Assembly (NCBI GenBank): GCA_037190145.1
Contig: JBBCJU010000004.1
Span: 279,730 to 343,729 of the forward strand
Length of the DNA: 64,000 nt
Reading direction: 5' to 3'
Source of the DNA: 55-13 sp037190145
Lineage (GTDB): Bacteria; Armatimonadota; Fimbriimonadia; Fimbriimonadales; Fimbriimonadaceae
Made by a program: the position numbers and the translations under genes. Shown one piece after another: positions 60,338 through 64,000 of the stretch. Below the pieces are notes generated by a model, which worked only from the letters and a program-made list of their open reading frames with translations, made no database searches and was not told where the DNA came from. Position 1 is the first letter of the stretch, and each line of letters starts with the position of its first letter.

Positions 60338-63300
60338 ATGCTTTTAGCTCCGCTGCTATTGCTTCTGTCCGTGTCTCCTGTCGCTCAGGCTTCATATGAA
60401 CCTGGGGCGACATTGCGCCTGTTCGATATTGGAGTTGGGATGCAAGAGATTCCTGAACTTGTCGCGGGACAGACCGCAAATGTTGATCGTGTGGTGCCCA
60501 AGATCGACTTTGGGAATGGAGACTTTTTTGGATTCAAGGATCACTTCTATGTCGAAGTGACTGCTGAGATCAATGTTATCGATAGCGGCAGCTATGAGTT
60601 CCGCCTTTCGGCCGATGATGGAGCGATTCTGCGTATTGATGACAAGATCGTAGTCAACCATGATGGAATCCATCCTGCTGACCCCAAGCAAGGCACGGCG
60701 AACCTAGAGAAAGGTTGGCGAAAACTCTCAATCGTTTACTTTGAACATGAAGGCAACGAAGCCCTAAAGCTTGAGTGGAAAAAAGCCGGAGCCGAGGAGT
60801 TTTCCGTTGTTGACTCGAGCATTTTGCGCGTCCCCGCTGGACTCACTCGTGTCGTTAGCCCGGGAACAAAGCGGATCAAGGGCATGAATTTGGCTATGCG
60901 ACCCGGCAATGGCATGCCTCTAGATAAAGCTCATCCCTCTTTCGAGGTTCAAACCGTCCGCCCGCCAGATTGGAGGCCACAAGTAGGTGGGCTTGCGTTC
61001 CGAAAGGATGGCAAGCTTTTGGTTAGCATCTTTAAGCCGAACCAGAGTGGTCAATTCGACGCAAATCTGAAGGACGGTGAACTTTGGTTGGTGGACGGTG
61101 TACTCAGTGGTGATGGACGAAAAGTCACCCGGAAGTTGATTGCGAGCGACCTTCAGGAACCTCTAGGTTTAGCCGTAGTTGGTGACGACATCTATGTTGC
61201 GACTCGAACCTCAATCCTCCAGTTAATAGATAAAAACGGGGATGACGTGATTGACGAGCGAAAGGTGGTCGGTAGTGGCTGGATTGCCGATAATTACCAC
61301 CATTTCACCTTTGGGCTGGCAGAGAAGGATGGTTGGCTTTATGCAGCTCTTAGCACCTCCATTACCGGTGATGCGCCGGGCATAAATGGACCCAATCCGA
61401 TGTTCCGAGGCAGCCTATTCCGCATCCATCCAAAGCGTTACGAACCCAAGAATCCATTGGCGAATATCGAGTTCTTGTCAAGTGGGCACCGGACTCCAAA
61501 TGGAGTAAGCATCGGGCCAAATGGCTTGGTTTTGACTGGAGAAAATCAAGGTTCCTGGCAACCTAGCAACAAGGTGAATGTTTTGGCCCCGGGTGGCTTC
61601 TATGGGCATTTCAACAATACGAACTACAAAAACGAACAGTATCCTGCAGGAGGCATCAAAGGGATCTTTGATGGGGCTCCATATGTGCCTCCTGCTATCC
61701 ACTTACCCCAAGGTGAGATAGCGAACTCGCCTGCCCAAATGGTGACCATCCAGAAGGGTGAATTCCAAGACCAGATTCTAGTGACAGATGTGAAGTTTGG
61801 CGGGCTGCAACGAGGTTGGCTGGAGCAAGTGGAAGGCATTTGGCAAGGGGGTGTCGTCCAGTTTTCGCAAGGGTTTGAAGTAGGAACAAATCGACTGATC
61901 TATGCTCCTGACGGAAGCCTTATTATGGGAGGCATCGGAGCCACCGAAACATGGGCATGGACTGATCCTGCTACCAAAAAGTGGACTACATTTGGATTAC
62001 AAAGGTTAAAATCAACCGGAAAAACTGCCTTCGAGATTCACAAGGTAGTCGCGACGCCTACTGGGTTTAGAATTAGCTTTACTCGCCCTGTTCCCGCATC
62101 CCAGCTAAAGGACACTGCGAAGTATGCCGTGAGGCAGTGGCGCTACTCCCCCACTATTGAGTACGGGGGGCCAAAGCTGGATCGAGAAACTCTTGATATC
62201 TCTTCGATTCGCCCCGCTCAAGATGGTAAATCCGTGGAGGTGGATATTCCCGGGCTTAAGGAAGATTGTGTGGTCTACCTTGTCATGGACCTAAAGTCAA
62301 ACCGTGGAGATCAACTTTGGGCGTCAGAAGTGTGGTACACGCTGAATCGCAAACCGAAGCCCCATCTTCCTACAGCCACCGCATTAGAAAACCCAAAGCC
62401 GAGCGTTTTGGTATTTAGCAAGACAACTGGATTTCGGCATGACTGTATTCCAAAAGGGATTCAAACGGTACGCGAGATAGGGCAAACCAATGGGTGGCGA
62501 GTTGAAGCGACTGAGGATGCAAATGCATTTACAGCGGAGAATCTGGCGAAATTTGATGCGGTGGTTTTCCTCTGCACAACTGGAGATGTCCTTAATTCCC
62601 AGCAACAAGCCGCATTTGAAGCATACATAAGATCAGGAGGCGGATATGCGGGAGTGCATAGTGCCACTGATACCGAGTACGAGTGGCCTTGGTATGGTCG
62701 TCTAGCGGGGGCTTACTTTGTAAGTCACCCGCATATTCAAGCAGCGCATGTCGTGACCGAAGATCGGGCTCATCCATCCACCAGCTTCTTGCCTGCGCCT
62801 TGGATGAGGGTGGATGAATGGTACGACTTCAAAGTGAATCCACGTCCCAATGTTCGCGTCTTAGCTTCGCTAAAGCCTGATAGCTACCAGGGAAGCAAAA
62901 TGCCCGACGATCACCCCATTGTTTGGTGCCAAGAGTTTGAAGGTGGTCGATCTTGGTACACCGGCCTTGGACATACGGTCGGCACTTACGATGAGATTCT
63001 ATTTCGAAGACATTTGATGGAAGGGATCCTTTGGGCGGCAAATGGTAAGGCTCCGATAAGTTCTAAGCCTTTGCCCCTATCTGCCTGGAAGTTTGAAGGT
63101 GACTGGCGCGAAGCAAATGGATACATGGAGACTCCAACGGGCAACAATTGGAAACTGCATTTGATTAGCAAAGAAGAGTTTCAAGATGTGAGGCTTCATG
63201 CTGAGTTCCGAGTTCCCAAAAATGGTAACTCTGGCGTTTATCTGATGGGGCGGTATGAGATTCAGATTCTGGATTCGTACGGTGTGGAGAATAAAGATCT

Positions 63301-63643
63301 TCAGTCATCTATGTGCGGCTCGGTCTATGAGCGTTGGAAGGATGATAAGGGCTATGAGGGGCGTCCGCCTCTGGTCAACGCAGCACGACAGGCTGGTGAG
63401 TGGCAGACTCTAGACATTGTCTTCCGCGCCCCTCGCTTCAAGCAAGGAAGGAAGATTCAGAACGCTGCTTTTCTAGAAGTGCGATTGAATGGAGTTTTGG
63501 TTCAGCATCGAGTCGAAGTAACAGGTCCAACTAGGGCATCCCTCTTCCAAGATGAGAAGCCTAGGGGCCCCATCATGCTCCAAGGCGACCACGGTCCCAT
63601 CGCCTTCCGAAACATCCGCGTGACCCCACTGAACCTAAATTAG
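60338..63643 (+). CDS. Exported PA14/propeller/ThuA/DUF1080 fusion protein
   Basis: 1101 aa with a signal peptide (LLAPLLLLLSVSPVAQAS). Domains in order: PA14-like carbohydrate-binding part (about 20-170, YEFRLSADDGAILRIDD), a NHL/sorbosone-dehydrogenase-like propeller (about 195-550, GLAVVGDDIYVATRTS, GFYGHFNNTNY), a fibronectin-like linker, a ThuA-type domain (about 685-910, VLVFSKTTGFRHD, YAGVHSATDTEYEWPWYG), and a C-terminal DUF1080 beta-sandwich (about 915-1095, GNSGVYLMGRYEIQILDSYG). Such fusions occur in polysaccharide-degrading bacteria; the function is probably sugar oxidation or glycoside cleavage, not established by sequence. Confidence 0.9.
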   Translation: MLLAPLLLLLSVSPVAQASYEPGATLRLFDIGVGMQEIPELVAGQTANVDRVVPKIDFGNGDFFGFKDHFYVEVTAEINVIDSGSYEFRLSADDGAILRIDDKIVVNHDGIHPADPKQGTANLEKGWRKLSIVYFEHEGNEALKLEWKKAGAEEFSVVDSSILRVPAGLTRVVSPGTKRIKGMNLAMRPGNGMPLDKAHPSFEVQTVRPPDWRPQVGGLAFRKDGKLLVSIFKPNQSGQFDANLKDGELWLVDGVLSGDGRKVTRKLIASDLQEPLGLAVVGDDIYVATRTSILQLIDKNGDDVIDERKVVGSGWIADNYHHFTFGLAEKDGWLYAALSTSITGDAPGINGPNPMFRGSLFRIHPKRYEPKNPLANIEFLSSGHRTPNGVSIGPNGLVLTGENQGSWQPSNKVNVLAPGGFYGHFNNTNYKNEQYPAGGIKGIFDGAPYVPPAIHLPQGEIANSPAQMVTIQKGEFQDQILVTDVKFGGLQRGWLEQVEGIWQGGVVQFSQGFEVGTNRLIYAPDGSLIMGGIGATETWAWTDPATKKWTTFGLQRLKSTGKTAFEIHKVVATPTGFRISFTRPVPASQLKDTAKYAVRQWRYSPTIEYGGPKLDRETLDISSIRPAQDGKSVEVDIPGLKEDCVVYLVMDLKSNRGDQLWASEVWYTLNRKPKPHLPTATALENPKPSVLVFSKTTGFRHDCIPKGIQTVREIGQTNGWRVEATEDANAFTAENLAKFDAVVFLCTTGDVLNSQQQAAFEAYIRSGGGYAGVHSATDTEYEWPWYGRLAGAYFVSHPHIQAAHVVTEDRAHPSTSFLPAPWMRVDEWYDFKVNPRPNVRVLASLKPDSYQGSKMPDDHPIVWCQEFEGGRSWYTGLGHTVGTYDEILFRRHLMEGILWAANGKAPISSKPLPLSAWKFEGDWREANGYMETPTGNNWKLHLISKEEFQDVRLHAEFRVPKNGNSGVYLMGRYEIQILDSYGVENKDLQSSMCGSVYERWKDDKGYEGRPPLVNAARQAGEWQTLDIVFRAPRFKQGRKIQNAAFLEVRLNGVLVQHRVEVTGPTRASLFQDEKPRGPIMLQGDHGPIAFRNIRVTPLNLN

Positions 63644-63648
63644 CATTT

Positions 63649-63688
63649 GAGTGCGCGGGCTTTCGCATGGGGCCAAGCCCTCGCACTC
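63649..63688 (+). terminator. Hairpin after the fusion gene
   Basis: GAGTGCG-C-GGGCTT pairs with AAGCCC-T-CGCACTC around a 12-base loop, immediately after the stop. No T-run. Confidence 0.6.
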
Positions 63689-63713
63689 CTAAACCGGCTA
63701 AAATAAGAAATCC

Positions 63714-63789
63714 GGCCTCGTAGCTCAGGGGATAGAGCGCCTCCGTCCTAAGGAGGGCGTCGGGGGTTCGAGTCCCTCCGAGGCCGCCA
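63714..63789 (+). tRNA. tRNA-Arg(CCT)
   Basis: Acceptor arms GGCCTCG and CGAGGCC, anticodon CCT at 63747-63749 in loop GTCCTAA with CCTCC/GGAGG stem, T-loop GGTTCGAGTCC and encoded CCA. Reads the rare AGG codon. Confidence 0.97.
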
Positions 63790-63800
63790 TGTTTTTGAAT

Positions 63801-64000
63801 GTCCATACCGGACACATAGGTTACATTTCGTTCCGGAGACATAGGTTACACCTTAATGACTCCAAATGGGTTTTCTAGGGGTTGCAGACATCTCTCGTCG
63901 AGGTCGATGTACCCCAGGTCGAAGTTCATAAAGGAGACGAGCCATGTGTTTTCTTCCACCTCTTTGAGCCCCAGTTTCTGTCCTTGAAAGACGTGTGAAA
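63801..64000. mobile_element. IS481-like element, one end
   Basis: Starts with terminal TGTCC...GGACA near 63801-63814. Two subterminal repeats GGA(C/G)ACATAGGTTACA lie at 63810-63825 and 63835-63850, 25 bases apart. This is the end of an IS481-family insertion sequence; the rest is outside the window. It begins about a dozen bases after tRNA-Arg. Confidence 0.8.
63846..64000 (-). CDS. IS481-family transposase, C-terminal fragment
   Basis: 51 codons to the TAA at 63846; cut by the window edge. Encodes WLVSFMNFDLGYIDLDE followed by LQPLENPFG, the usual C-terminus of IS481-type DDE transposases. The stop overlaps the second subterminal repeat. Confidence 0.85.
   Translation of the reverse strand, partial: SHVFQGQKLGLKEVEENTWLVSFMNFDLGYIDLDERCLQPLENPFGVIKV

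Noticed and set aside
63573..63842. Minus-strand ORF containing GGTRTPDALLRTEALYPLSYEAG
   Set aside because: This sequence is the familiar false protein produced by reading across a tRNA gene in antisense.
1..64000. CRISPR arrays or a prophage
   Set aside because: No regularly spaced repeats of suitable length and no phage structural or integration genes; the single Xer gene looks like a housekeeping recombinase.

Overview
The window looks like a chromosomal segment of a free-living Gram-negative-type bacterium, most likely Armatimonadota (Fimbriimonas-like). This is inferred from two DUF1559-type pseudopilins whose leader helix runs into FPVFAQAK, their pairing with LacI-type regulators and a glycoside hydrolase, the use of FolE2, ThyX and a Tricorn-type protease, many secreted or lipoprotein genes, and roughly even base composition. 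There is no 16S rRNA in the window, so the assignment is tentative.

Layout. 1-2.1 kb: end of a tyrosine-degradation operon (fahA, cut by the window edge, coupled to an unnamed conserved protein), divergent from a REC-ANTAR regulator. 2.7-6.3 kb: a VapBC-like pair, a HIT hydrolase coupled to a family 4 uracil-DNA glycosylase, and a CPBP membrane protease. 6.3-14.7 kb: lipA, pckA, pterin dehydratase, folE2, a possible small caspase-fold protein, ychF, photolyase and a LolA-like protein. 14.9-21 kb: a single-domain response regulator, an EEP hydrolase overlapping a P460-like cytochrome, small membrane or secreted proteins, thyX and a DnaJ-domain membrane protein. 21-30 kb: mutS, a TraB/GumN-like protein, a foreign-looking gene between two 60-bp direct repeats, deoA and a short RNase HIII. 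30-34 kb: a Tricorn-like protease and a beta-carbonic anhydrase with an in-frame amber codon before its usual C-terminal strand.

34.3-38.4 kb is the fatty-acid synthesis cluster fabD-fabG-acpP-fabF, interrupted on the opposite strand by a nucleotidyltransferase and small-partner pair. 38.4-45.2 kb: a Xer recombinase, a degenerate receiver protein, purA with a terminator-like hairpin in its leader, tRNA-Ser(GCT), a lytic transglycosylase, a TPR protein and a GAF/degenerate-GGDEF membrane sensor. 45.3-53.1 kb: a PLP-dependent transsulfuration-type enzyme, a 470-bp non-coding gap that appears to hold an unassigned structured RNA, a GH5 glycosidase, and then two tandem copies of a LacI regulator-pseudopilin-small lipoprotein cassette. 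This is the most system-like accessory region. 53.1-64 kb: a DinG/XPD-like helicase, a GlsB-type membrane protein, an aminoglycoside-phosphotransferase-fold kinase, an S41 protease, a Ser/Thr/Gly-repeat lipoprotein with a matrixin-like zincin domain, a LolD/MacB-type ATPase, a 1101-residue PA14/propeller/ThuA/DUF1080 fusion, tRNA-Arg(CCT) and the end of an IS481-like element.

Tightly overlapping starts and stops (ATGA or TAATG) at many junctions indicate translational coupling. Convergent genes are often separated by clear hairpin terminators. All functional calls come from motif recognition by eye; no database search was run.
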